This document shows, piece by piece, positions 1-6,885 of a stretch of 64,000 nt of DNA. The DNA is taken from assembly GCA_963844575.1 (NCBI GenBank), contig CAWJOU010000005.1, positions 1,984,001 to 2,048,000 of the forward strand, written 5' to 3'. The position numbers and the translations under genes were made by a program. Numbering within the stretch: the stretch's first letter is position 1; the number at the start of each line of letters is the position of its first letter. The DNA comes from DASZUK01 sp963844575 (GTDB lineage: Bacteria; Actinomycetota; Acidimicrobiia; Acidimicrobiales; RAAP-2). The notes under the pieces are model-generated. The model was given only the letters and a program-made list of their open reading frames with translations. It was not told where the DNA came from and ran no database searches.

Positions 1-96
1 GACCCGCAACGTGCCGTCAGGATCGAGGGCCGCACGGAGCCAAGCGAGCAGTTCGACATCGGTAGGCGGTTCGCCAGGGATCGGATCGTCTGCCAT
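1..96 (-). CDS. Partial small protein, N-terminus only
   Basis: Reading leftwards from an ATG at 94-96 there is an open frame to the window edge (32 codons seen, beginning MADDPIPGEPPTDVELLAWL). A very good ribosome binding site, AGGAGG, lies 6-7 bases before the ATG. The visible part is acidic and resembles no family I can name. It is divergent from the HTH gene at 178. The rest of the gene is outside the window. Confidence 0.55.
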   Translation of the reverse strand, partial: MADDPIPGEPPTDVELLAWLRAALDPDGTLRV

Positions 97-177
97 CGTC
101 GCCTCCTATAGCGTCAGAAACGCCTTTCACATCCCCCTAAGCACCCATTATCACATGTATATTAACCGTGATCGTGT

Positions 178-459
178 ATGGTCAGTGACGGATCGGTCAT
201 CTGGACTTGGGCGATGCCTGAGCGTCGCCAGTCCTCCTCTGCCGCTGTTCAACTCGGCCGCCGGATCGCCGCCCGCCGGGCGTTGCTCGGATGGTCGCGG
301 GAGAAGGTGGCCGAGGAGGCGGGGACGAGCGCCAACTACGTGGGCTCCATCGAGCGGGGGGACCAAGATGCCGGCCTCCTCACGATCCTACGGTTGGCCC
401 AAGCGCTTGACGTCACCCCTGGTGAGCTACTCGACGGGCTGGACCCAGGGTCAAGCTGA
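178..459 (+). CDS. XRE-family HTH transcriptional regulator
   Basis: A 93-aa protein dominated by one helix-turn-helix of the XRE/Cro-C1 type (about residues 27-85). The pattern is typical: LGRRIAARRALLGWSREKVA, then AEEAGTSANYVGSIERG (recognition helix and turn), then LLTILRLAQALDVTPGELL. It probably binds DNA as a dimer and regulates itself or the neighbouring mobile element. The start is uncertain: the ATG at 178 gives 93 aa, while the ATG at 214 gives 81 aa, closer to the usual length before the HTH. It lies between a divergent gene and the attachment site/integrase, where element immunity or excision regulators are often found. The function is assigned from the domain only. Confidence 0.8.
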   Translation: MVSDGSVIWTWAMPERRQSSSAAVQLGRRIAARRALLGWSREKVAEEAGTSANYVGSIERGDQDAGLLTILRLAQALDVTPGELLDGLDPGSS

Positions 460-567
460 CCCAGTACCCGTGGTGGATGGACGTACCGACCGAGGGATTG
501 GTCATGGCACCGTCATGGCACATGGAGTGCGGATCGTGGTGGACGATGGCGGGCATGTACGATCGGC

Positions 568-1890
568 TCACCAGGAAAAGTAGATCCTGACGGACTGTGG
601 CGGACCGGATTCAGGGGCCTGCAAAGCCTCGTACGGCGGTTCGATTCCGCCCGCCGCCTCCAACTGTCGTACCTGGTTGGCACGGTTTTCCACAGCCCTG
701 CCAGCCTGCCCCCGGGTGCGCCATCGCGCGTCCATCGCGCGGGCGTCGCCCGCCGGGTTGCCGCCGAGCCCCACGACCCGAGCCCCGACAGGACGCTCAA
801 TCGCTGCGACGTGGGCATCGATGAACGCCGCGATCTCCCGGTCGCGCTCGTCGGTTGCGTGTTGGTACAGCAGGGCGGCGCGGGGCGATGAGTGCCCGAT
901 GCGGGCCATCAGCTCACGGGTCGTCACGCCCGGCTTTCGGGCGGTGAGGGTCGCCGCGTGGTGGCGCAGGTCATGCACCCGGACCCCTTCAAGCCCGATC
1001 ATCTCCAGCGCCCCTCCCCAGGCGATCGAGAGCTGGGAGCGGTAGAGCGGGCCACCGGTAGGCCCGGTGAAGACCAGCCCGTCCGGGCCAGGTTGGCTGA
1101 AGCGGTCGAGGTGCGCCACCAATTCCTCGACGACGAAGGCCGGCAGGGCCACGGTCCGGTTGCCGGCTTCGGATTTGGGGGGCGTCACGATCCGCCCCCG
1201 GCCGGTCACCTCCTGAGCTTGCTGCCGCACCTCCAGTCGGCTGTGCAGCAGGTCGACGTGCCGACGGCAGAGGCCGAGCATCTCGCCGGTGCGGAGGCCG
1301 CCGAAGCCGGCGACCAGCACCAGCGACCGGAAGCGCTCCCCGATGGCGTCGGCGAGTTCGAGCACGGTGGCGGTGTCGAGCATCGGGCGCTCGGCTCGGT
1401 GCTCGGTGCCGGCGCCTCCGACCCGGCAGGGGTTCCGGAGGATCTTGTCGTCGGAGACCGCCGTGTTCAGGATGGCACGGAGCAGCCGGTAGGACTTCGC
1501 CGCCGCGTCGCTGCCGTGCTGTTCCACGAGCCCGGCGTGCCAGGTTCGCACGGCTTCGACAGAGATGTCGCCGAGGAATGTGCTCCCGAAGGCCGGGAGG
1601 ATGTTGCGCCGCAGCAGGGCCTCGTAGCCGCGGACCGTCAGCGCGGCGAGGGGCTTGCCCTTGACCAGGCGGGTGGCGATCCAGCTCTTGGCGTAGACCT
1701 CGAGCGCCACATGGCCGGAGCGAGGATCGACGACGACACGGCGCAGCTTGTCGGCCTCGATCGTCGTCGCGTACCGGTCGGCGTCCCTGCGACGCTTGAA
1801 CGTGCGCGTCACCACCCGTCCGCGGATCCGCGTGCGGACGTCGTAACGGGTCTCGCCGCCACTGGTCGTCCGCTGGATGATCTGTGCCAT
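568..1890 (-). CDS. Tyrosine site-specific recombinase (element integrase)
   Basis: A 440-aa phage-type integrase. Residues about 60-150 form the SAM-like core-binding domain. The catalytic domain shows Arg200 (GLRTGE), His306 and Arg309 (HDLRHH), His333 (IGHSS) and the nucleophile Tyr342 (LLYQHA). It would integrate and excise the element at the tRNA-Cys core (614-662). The frame continues about 95 residues past the catalytic domain, and residues about 410-426 are encoded by the antisense of the tRNA half, so the C-terminus depends on which sequence lies beyond the att core. The excisionase-like gene lies immediately upstream, 20 bp away and in the same direction. Confidence 0.93.
   Translation of the reverse strand: MAQIIQRTTSGGETRYDVRTRIRGRVVTRTFKRRRDADRYATTIEADKLRRVVVDPRSGHVALEVYAKSWIATRLVKGKPLAALTVRGYEALLRRNILPAFGSTFLGDISVEAVRTWHAGLVEQHGSDAAAKSYRLLRAILNTAVSDDKILRNPCRVGGAGTEHRAERPMLDTATVLELADAIGERFRSLVLVAGFGGLRTGEMLGLCRRHVDLLHSRLEVRQQAQEVTGRGRIVTPPKSEAGNRTVALPAFVVEELVAHLDRFSQPGPDGLVFTGPTGGPLYRSQLSIAWGGALEMIGLEGVRVHDLRHHAATLTARKPGVTTRELMARIGHSSPRAALLYQHATDERDREIAAFIDAHVAAIERPVGARVVGLGGNPAGDARAMDARWRTRGQAGRAVENRANQVRQLEAAGGIEPPYEALQAPESGPPQSVRIYFSW
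614..662 (+). other. Attachment-site core: 3' half of a tRNA-Cys gene
   Basis: The sequence folds as the 3' half of a tRNA. The anticodon stem is GGGGC (614-618)/GCCTC (626-630) and the loop CTGCAAA (619-625) carries anticodon GCA (Cys). The variable loop is GTAC, the T-arm is GGCGG-TTCGATT-CCGCC (635-651), the 3' acceptor strand is CGCCGCC, the discriminator is T, and CCA is at 660-662. No D-arm or proper 5' acceptor strand lies upstream. It overlaps the 3' end of the adjacent tyrosine integrase, the usual position of attP in actinobacterial integrative elements. It is therefore read as the recombination core of an element integrating into tRNA-Cys, not as a functional tRNA. Confidence 0.8.
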
Positions 1891-1910
1891 CGGTCTCGCC
1901 CGCTACCTCG

Positions 1911-2417
1911 TCAGTCCGTATCGGCCACCGGGTGGGGGTTGGCCTGCCCACAGGCCTCGCCCAACCAGCTCATGTCTCCTGTCGCTACCGGCGCTGCGGC
2001 TCGGGTGTGTGGCTCGGCGGGGGCTCGCCCGGCACGGCGAACGTTCGCCGGTGCCGACCGGAACGCATCGAGGGCGTCCGTCGGGATTCGTCGGGCCCGA
2101 CCAACCTTCACCGCCGGGATTTCGCCTCGCCTGATCAGCTCGTAGACCGTCGAGCGCGACAGCGAGAGGAGCTTCGCGGCAGCTGGAACGGTGAGGAGGA
2201 TCCCGTCTTTTCCGTCCGGCGGGCCCTGCAAGGAGACGAGCGTCGCCGCGACCCGTGCTGCGATGATCCCGCTCAAGCGGTCCACGGCTTCGGCCAGCCG
2301 AGTGTCGATGTGTGCGTCGATTGCCCGTTCGAATGTGTGGAGCAGATCCGGTCTCTCGGCGGCATCTGCGGTCGGTGCCTGGCCATGCCTCTGTCCGCCA
2401 CCGCGCTCGATGCTCAT
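1911..2417 (-). CDS. Excisionase-family helix-turn-helix protein
   Basis: About 168 aa from the ATG at 2415-2417; an upstream start at 2525 is possible but would add a low-complexity basic stretch. The centre carries an excisionase/MerR-like winged HTH: LTVPAAAKLLSLSRSTVYEL, then IRRGEIPAVKVGRARRIPTD. This family binds and bends DNA at att sites and sets the integrase direction. The gene is upstream of the integrase and probably co-transcribed with it. A helical segment rich in charged residues precedes the HTH. Family identity is firm; the role as recombination directionality factor is inferred from position. Confidence 0.82.
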   Translation of the reverse strand: MSIERGGGQRHGQAPTADAAERPDLLHTFERAIDAHIDTRLAEAVDRLSGIIAARVAATLVSLQGPPDGKDGILLTVPAAAKLLSLSRSTVYELIRRGEIPAVKVGRARRIPTDALDAFRSAPANVRRAGRAPAEPHTRAAAPVATGDMSWLGEACGQANPHPVADTD

Positions 2418-2673
2418 GGTGCCGGTCGCTCGGTGAAGGTGGTCCCGGTCGCTGTCTCGTGGTCGTCGATGCGGGTGGCAGCGGCGCCCCGCCTGGCGGC
2501 TGGTTTGCAGTGGTGACGTATCCACCCGAGTAGCTCCTTTGTGACCCGGGCCTGGGGGGTCCGGATGTCCTGGCCTCCTACGCCGCCCACCACCTCGTAG
2601 CGAGATCTCGGCACGCGAGCCGGGCCAATCCGATGGGGACCGTACCTCGACCGCGAAGCCGGATGTCCAGGGC

Positions 2674-3528
2674 TCACTTTCCTTGTTTTCCCTGTTCAGG
2701 AGGCCGCCGGAGTACGATGAGATCCTCGTGCGCGATGACCGCCTGGGGCACGCCCCGGGCCCGAGCCTTTCGCACCTGGTCGAGGGTGAAGAACGACGCT
2801 CGGGGCACCAGGCCCTCGCCTCGCAGGCCGGCGAGCAGAGCGACGTTCCTCTCCCACAGGTCCAAGCCCGTGCCCTCGGCCGATCGGGCCAGCGCTCCCG
2901 GCAGGTCGACCAGCAAGCCGTCGCGTCGCCAAGGCCGTGCCGTCATGGCGACAAAGCCACCAGGCCGGAGGAGGCGGTTGCACTCGACGAGGACCTCGTG
3001 CATTGCCTGGAGCAGCCGCTCCAGGCCGACGTGGGCCAGGTTCGCCGGGTCGGTCGAGTACCGGAAGTTCGACTTCCTGATACCGCCACCAACCGTTCGC
3101 ACGGTGCCGTGGACCGATGGCCCATATGGCGGAGAGGTCAGGACCAGGGCCACCAGTCCTTGTACCGCGGGGTCGACACTGCTGGTGAGATGTCGCGCAT
3201 CGCCGCAGACCACCTCGCCGCGACTCACGGCGCCCTGGGCGCGGGCGTGAACGAGGTTGGCCCGAGCCACCTCGGCCCACCGCTCCTCGTATTCGACCCC
3301 GAGGGCGTCGCGGCCAAGGTGGAGTGCTTCCACCAGGGTGGTGCCGATGCCGCACATCGGGTCGAGGACGAGATCCCCGGGGTCGCTGTAGGCGGCGATG
3401 GCGGTCCGGGCGATGGCCGGGAGCATCCGAGCCGGGTGGCTGCCGGAGAGCGGCACGTAGCGTCCGGCCCGCTGGCTTCGGCCAGCCTGCTGGGCGGTGG
3501 GCCAGACCGAGAGCGGGAGCTGGGTCAT
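2674..3528 (-). CDS. DNA N4-cytosine/N6-adenine methyltransferase (second of a tandem pair)
   Basis: 284 aa from the ATG at 3526-3528, which overlaps the stop of the upstream gene by 4 bases (ATGA). Motif I is DPMCGIGTTLVEA and motif IV is TSPPYG, with motif I preceding motif IV as in the beta-type amino-methyltransferases (N6_N4_Mtase family). It transfers a methyl group from S-adenosylmethionine to an exocyclic amino group in DNA. It is a diverged paralog of the gene directly upstream: the shared frame runs from the N-terminal QRAGRY and HPA..LPA through GIGTTLVEA and SPPY to a common C-terminal F.....R.AL/RARG pattern. No restriction endonuclease is visible nearby, so self-marking or anti-restriction during transfer is more likely than classical restriction. 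Sequence specificity cannot be read here. Confidence 0.88.
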   Translation of the reverse strand: MTQLPLSVWPTAQQAGRSQRAGRYVPLSGSHPARMLPAIARTAIAAYSDPGDLVLDPMCGIGTTLVEALHLGRDALGVEYEERWAEVARANLVHARAQGAVSRGEVVCGDARHLTSSVDPAVQGLVALVLTSPPYGPSVHGTVRTVGGGIRKSNFRYSTDPANLAHVGLERLLQAMHEVLVECNRLLRPGGFVAMTARPWRRDGLLVDLPGALARSAEGTGLDLWERNVALLAGLRGEGLVPRASFFTLDQVRKARARGVPQAVIAHEDLIVLRRPPEQGKQGK

Positions 3529-4421
3529 CGGGCACCTCCGGCGAGGTTCACGAACACGCAGACGTCCTCGTGGCAGACGAGGTGGGTGCGGTCGCCCCGT
3601 TCGAGAGCGCGGCGGACCCGGGAGAGCTGCCAGAACGACGGCCGGGCGAGGAGCTCGCCGTCGCGCACCGCAGCGTGAAGGCCGATCACGTGTTGCAGGT
3701 AGCCGAAGCCGACCTGAGTCGCCAGCTCTACGGTCGACCCCGCCAGGTCGAGCGCACCGTCGCGGCGGTGCCGGTTCATGGTCACGGTGACGAGGAGACC
3801 GCCAGGCCGCAGCGCCCGGGCGCAGGCGGTGTAGACGTCGGCCATCGACGCCGAGTAGCGGTCTCCCCTGGCGTGCCCCAGGTTCGACCGGTCGGCCGAG
3901 TAGTTGAGGGTGTCGGGTGCGCAGAGACGCTCGCCGGTCAGCCACCCCGGCTTGTCGATCCTGCCGACCTCGCAGGCGTAGGGCGGGGACACCACGACGA
4001 GGTCAACGGCGCCCGCCAGCGATCCGAGGAGGGCGGGGAGCGCCCGGGCGTCCCCTCGGCGGACGGTGGCCAGTCGCCGCGCTTCGGGATCGAGGGCGCT
4101 ACGGAGGTTCCGGCGGGCCACGGCCGCCCAGCGGGGCTCCAGCTCGACGCCGACGGCCCGGCGGCCGAGGGCGGCGGCTTCGACCAGGGTGGTGCCGATG
4201 CCGGCCATCGGGTCGACCACCAGGTCGCCCGGTGACGAGTACTCGGCCACGATCCGCGCGGCCAGGGCGGGCAGCATCTTGGCCGGGTGGTGGCGGGAGT
4301 CGGGGTGGTAGCGGCCGGCCCGCTGCCACTGGGCCGAGATCTGGCCCACCGGCCAGAGCGCCAGGGGCACGGTGGGTCGTTCGTGAGTAGGGGTGGTGCT
4401 GGGCATGGGCTGGTCGCCCAC
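3525..4421 (-). CDS. DNA N4-cytosine/N6-adenine methyltransferase (first of a tandem pair)
   Basis: 298 aa; an alternative ATG at 4406 gives 293 aa. Motif I is DPMAGIGTTLVEA and motif IV is SPPYACE, preceded by the family N-terminal element GRYHPDSRHHPAKMLPA. It is a SAM-dependent DNA amino-methyltransferase and is translationally coupled to its paralog downstream. The two probably arose by duplication and may methylate different sites or act as a heterodimer. They form the first leftward unit opposite the transfer genes of the element. They could modify the element's DNA to escape host restriction, or regulate its replication; this is inference from position. Confidence 0.88.
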   Translation of the reverse strand: MGDQPMPSTTPTHERPTVPLALWPVGQISAQWQRAGRYHPDSRHHPAKMLPALAARIVAEYSSPGDLVVDPMAGIGTTLVEAAALGRRAVGVELEPRWAAVARRNLRSALDPEARRLATVRRGDARALPALLGSLAGAVDLVVVSPPYACEVGRIDKPGWLTGERLCAPDTLNYSADRSNLGHARGDRYSASMADVYTACARALRPGGLLVTVTMNRHRRDGALDLAGSTVELATQVGFGYLQHVIGLHAAVRDGELLARPSFWQLSRVRRALERGDRTHLVCHEDVCVFVNLAGGAR

Positions 4422-4570
4422 GGCCGGGGTTACGCCACTAAGTAAACCTGGGGTCAGGGCCTATTTGGGCGCAAAAAACCCGGAGAAAATGTTCCCGGAT
4501 GGACCTTGCTTCGTCAGGACCCGAGAGGTACGACCTCGACGCCGGAAGACGACGAAGAAAGGTTGATCCG

Positions 4571-5050
4571 ATGACCGATAACCAGAATGCGAAGACCAAG
4601 GGCCGTTCGACCAGCAAGGTCGCCGATGCCATCCTGACGGCCATCGCCGCCCGCCCGGGTGCCACCACCGTCGAGGTCACCGATGCTGTCGGCCTCGGGC
4701 GCTCGACGGTGACCAAGGCGCTGGCGCTGCTCGACGCCGAGGGGCTGGTCGCCCGCCAGCCGGGCGGTCGGGACGGCGCCCGGCGGCTGCCTGACCGGTG
4801 GATTGCGGCGACGACGGCCGACGCCCCGGCTGACGGCGCACAAGGACAGCGCCTGGGCAAGGGCCAGCTGGCCGGGATGGTCCTCGACTACCTGCGGACC
4901 AACCCCGGCGAGCACACCCCGACGTCGGTGGCCAACGCCCTCGGGGGCAAGAGCGCCGGGGCGGTGGCGAACGCCCTCGACAAGTTCACCGGCACCGGCG
5001 AGGTGGTCGAGTCCTGCCCGAAGCCCCGTCGCTACCAGGCGGTGGGCTGA
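4571..5050 (+). CDS. Double winged-helix DNA-binding protein
   Basis: 159 aa from the ATG at 4571, preceded by AAAGG; an in-frame start at 4499 would add a non-conserved stretch. Two winged-helix units are visible. The first, about residues 15-75, has the pattern KVADAILTAIAARPGATTVE with a recognition helix LGRSTVTKALALLDAEGLV and a wing. The second, about residues 98-155, has QLAGMVLDYLRTNPGEHTP and KSAGAVANALDKFTGTGEV. It is probably a repressor or replication/partition regulator of the element. The repeat block immediately downstream (5225-5300) is a candidate binding site. No catalytic residues are seen. Confidence 0.72.
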   Translation: MTDNQNAKTKGRSTSKVADAILTAIAARPGATTVEVTDAVGLGRSTVTKALALLDAEGLVARQPGGRDGARRLPDRWIAATTADAPADGAQGQRLGKGQLAGMVLDYLRTNPGEHTPTSVANALGGKSAGAVANALDKFTGTGEVVESCPKPRRYQAVG

Positions 5051-5224
5051 AGTCGCCACCGGCGGGGCCCACCGGGCGCCGGATCGCTCCGCCGGTCCGG
5101 CCCCGGGTCGGGTCCCCGACTGGGAGCCGAGAAGAAATTCCTGCGGCCGCGACGGCGGTCGTCGGTGGCCCGCTCTTGGTCGCCCCGGCGTTCCATCAGG
5201 CCGCCTACCAGGAATGACGGCGAC

Positions 5225-5300
5225 TCCAACACTTTTCCAACACTTTTCCAACAGGCACCCGGACCCCGGCCTCGGGCCGATCTGTTGGAAAAGTGTTGGA
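5225..5300. repeat. Iteron-like direct repeats with an 18-bp perfect inverted repeat
   Basis: An 11-bp unit, TCCAACACTTT, occurs at 5225 and 5236, and a partial third unit follows at 5247. The stretch 5236-5253 (TCCAACACTTTTCCAACA) is repeated exactly in inverted orientation at 5283-5300, across a 29-bp GC-rich spacer. A further half-site, CGTTGG, lies at 5305-5310. This occupies most of the 303-bp gap between the double winged-helix gene and the HTH gene at 5354. Candidates are a regulator operator, a replication origin with iterons, or an oriT. There is no U-tract, so a terminator is less likely. Confidence 0.75.
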
Positions 5301-5353
5301 TTCGCGTTGGAGCGTCCCTGGCGCGATGTCGGCTCCCGACGAGAGGAGCCGAC

Positions 5354-6466
5354 ATGCCCCGACCCGCAAACCGTCATCTGGCCGACCCGACCCCATTCGG
5401 CATCCTGGAGGACGCCTTCATCCTCCTGGCCACCCCTCCCCGGGCGCTCACCCTCGACGGCACCGCGGTCGCCGGCCTGCCCGGACGACCCATCCCGCTC
5501 GACGAGCTGCGGTCGATCCTCCTCCACCCCTCCACCACCTACGACACCCGGGACGCCGCCATGGGCGCCCTGGTGTACCGGGCCCAGGCCGAGGGGGACC
5601 AGCACCTGGCGGGGCTGGCCGGGATGCTGCTGCCCGGCCTGCGCCGGGCCGCCACGGTGCTCGTCGAGTGCTGCCCCCACAAGGCGGCCGACATCGAGGC
5701 CGAGATGCTGGCCGGGCTGGTGGCCGAGGCGAGAAGGCTGGACCCCTCCCGGGTGCGGCCGGCCGTCCGCCTGGTCTGGGCGGCCTGGGACGCCGCCGTT
5801 CACCTCGTCCACGAAGAGCTGGCCGAGCGGGGTCGGCCGGGCCCCCTTCCTCTGGGCGGCGAGCCGCCCCGGCCCTTCGGCCACCCGGACTTCGTGCTGG
5901 CCCGGGCGGTGGCCGAGGGGGTCATCGACCCCCGGGAGGCGGAGCTGATCGGGTCGACCCGGCTCCGGGAGCGCACCTTGCATGAGGCGGCCGACCGCCT
6001 CGGCGTTCCCTACAGCTCCGCCCAGTCCGAGCGGTACCGGGCCGAGGCGGTCCTCGTTCACTGGATCAACGACGGGTGCCCGCCCCGCCCCCGGCCACCG
6101 GCTCCCGCCCCCAGGGCCACCCGCCAGGCCCCTGGCCCCGACCGGGCCGCTCGTCGGCTGGCGCGGGCGATGGCCGCCGGCGTCGTCCGGCCGGCTGACG
6201 CCGACCTCGTGGCCGCCGCCCGCATTCATGGAATGTCGCCCGAAGGCATTGCCGAGCACACCGGCATCTCGTCTCGGGTGGTCACCGAACGTCTGTTGCG
6301 AGCGGAGCAAGCACTATTTCTTTGGTTCAAGTTCGACATATTTGCGCCCGAATTGGCCAGAAGGGCCGGTTCTAAGGGTGTGGGACGTTCGCGGCGAGGA
6401 CGGTCGGCAGCCCGGCAGGCCGGGGTTACGCCAACTGCCCCAGCCGAAAGCGAGCCGAGGAGGTGA
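5354..6466 (+). CDS. HTH/sigma-factor-like protein at the head of the transfer operon
   Basis: 370 aa from the ATG at 5354, with GAGAGGAG about 8 bases upstream. Most of the protein is alpha-helical and leucine/alanine rich, with no clear enzyme motif. Two C-terminal stretches look like sigma-70 region-4 HTHs: RERTLHEAADRLGVPYSSAQ (about residues 205-225) and HGMSPEGIAEHTGISSRVVT (about residues 295-315). Each is followed by a basic helix. It is the first gene of the rightward type IV secretion operon, so it may regulate that operon. It ends overlapping the GTG at 6463. The family is not firmly recognised. Confidence 0.68.
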   Translation: MPRPANRHLADPTPFGILEDAFILLATPPRALTLDGTAVAGLPGRPIPLDELRSILLHPSTTYDTRDAAMGALVYRAQAEGDQHLAGLAGMLLPGLRRAATVLVECCPHKAADIEAEMLAGLVAEARRLDPSRVRPAVRLVWAAWDAAVHLVHEELAERGRPGPLPLGGEPPRPFGHPDFVLARAVAEGVIDPREAELIGSTRLRERTLHEAADRLGVPYSSAQSERYRAEAVLVHWINDGCPPRPRPPAPAPRATRQAPGPDRAARRLARAMAAGVVRPADADLVAAARIHGMSPEGIAEHTGISSRVVTERLLRAEQALFLWFKFDIFAPELARRAGSKGVGRSRRGRSAARQAGVTPTAPAESEPRR

Positions 6467-6885
6467 AACGCCCACCGGGCTTCCCCGGCCGTCCTCGCCC
6501 GAACGTCCCACGTTCCATCCCACGCACCCACGGAGGTCTCACCCTGCGACGCAAGCTGCTCCTTCGAACCGGCGCCATCGTGGCCGGGGTTGGCCTGGTG
6601 GCGGTCGTGGCCACCGTGGTCCTCGCCGCCCCGGCCCTGGCCGCCACAGGCGCCCCCGCGAGCCTGAACGGCGTCATCGACTCGTTGCGGGTATGGCTGG
6701 CCGGCATCCTCGCCGCGCTGGCCACCCTCTTCCTCACCATCGGCGGGATCCGCTACCTCTCGGCCGGGGGCGACCCGGCACAGGTGGAACGGGCCAAGGT
6801 GGCGTTCCGCTCGGCGGCGATCGGCTACGCCCTGGCCGCTCTGGCCCCGCTGATTGTCACCATCCTCCAGTCGGTGGTCGGGTGA
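6463..6885 (+). CDS. VirB2/TrbC-like conjugative pilin
   Basis: A short protein (140 aa from the GTG at 6463) with a signal-like segment ending near VLAAPALAATGAP, then two hydrophobic segments: WLAGILAALATLFLTIGGIR and IGYALAALAPLIVTILQSVV. Between them is the short cytoplasmic loop SAGGDPAQVERAKVAFRSA, typical of actinobacterial VirB2-like pilin subunits. It would form the pore or filament of the type IV secretion system. The start is uncertain. The first 24 codons of the GTG frame look non-functional, and a perfect GGAGGT lies about 7 bases before a CTG at 6547 that would begin directly with the basic n-region RRKLLLR. It overlaps the next gene by one base. Confidence 0.78.
   Translation: MKRPPGFPGRPRPNVPRSIPRTHGGLTLRRKLLLRTGAIVAGVGLVAVVATVVLAAPALAATGAPASLNGVIDSLRVWLAGILAALATLFLTIGGIRYLSAGGDPAQVERAKVAFRSAAIGYALAALAPLIVTILQSVVG

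Noticed and set aside
600..662. Complete tRNA-Cys gene
   Set aside because: Only the anticodon arm, T-arm, 3' acceptor and CCA are present. The upstream bases could pair partly with the acceptor (GGCGGAC), but no D-arm fits in the eight bases between.
4514..6310. 598-codon open frame on the minus strand
   Set aside because: Antisense of the double winged-helix and HTH genes. Composition (Gly/Arg/Pro-rich) is that of a high-GC shadow frame, and the + strand genes have ribosome binding sites and domains.
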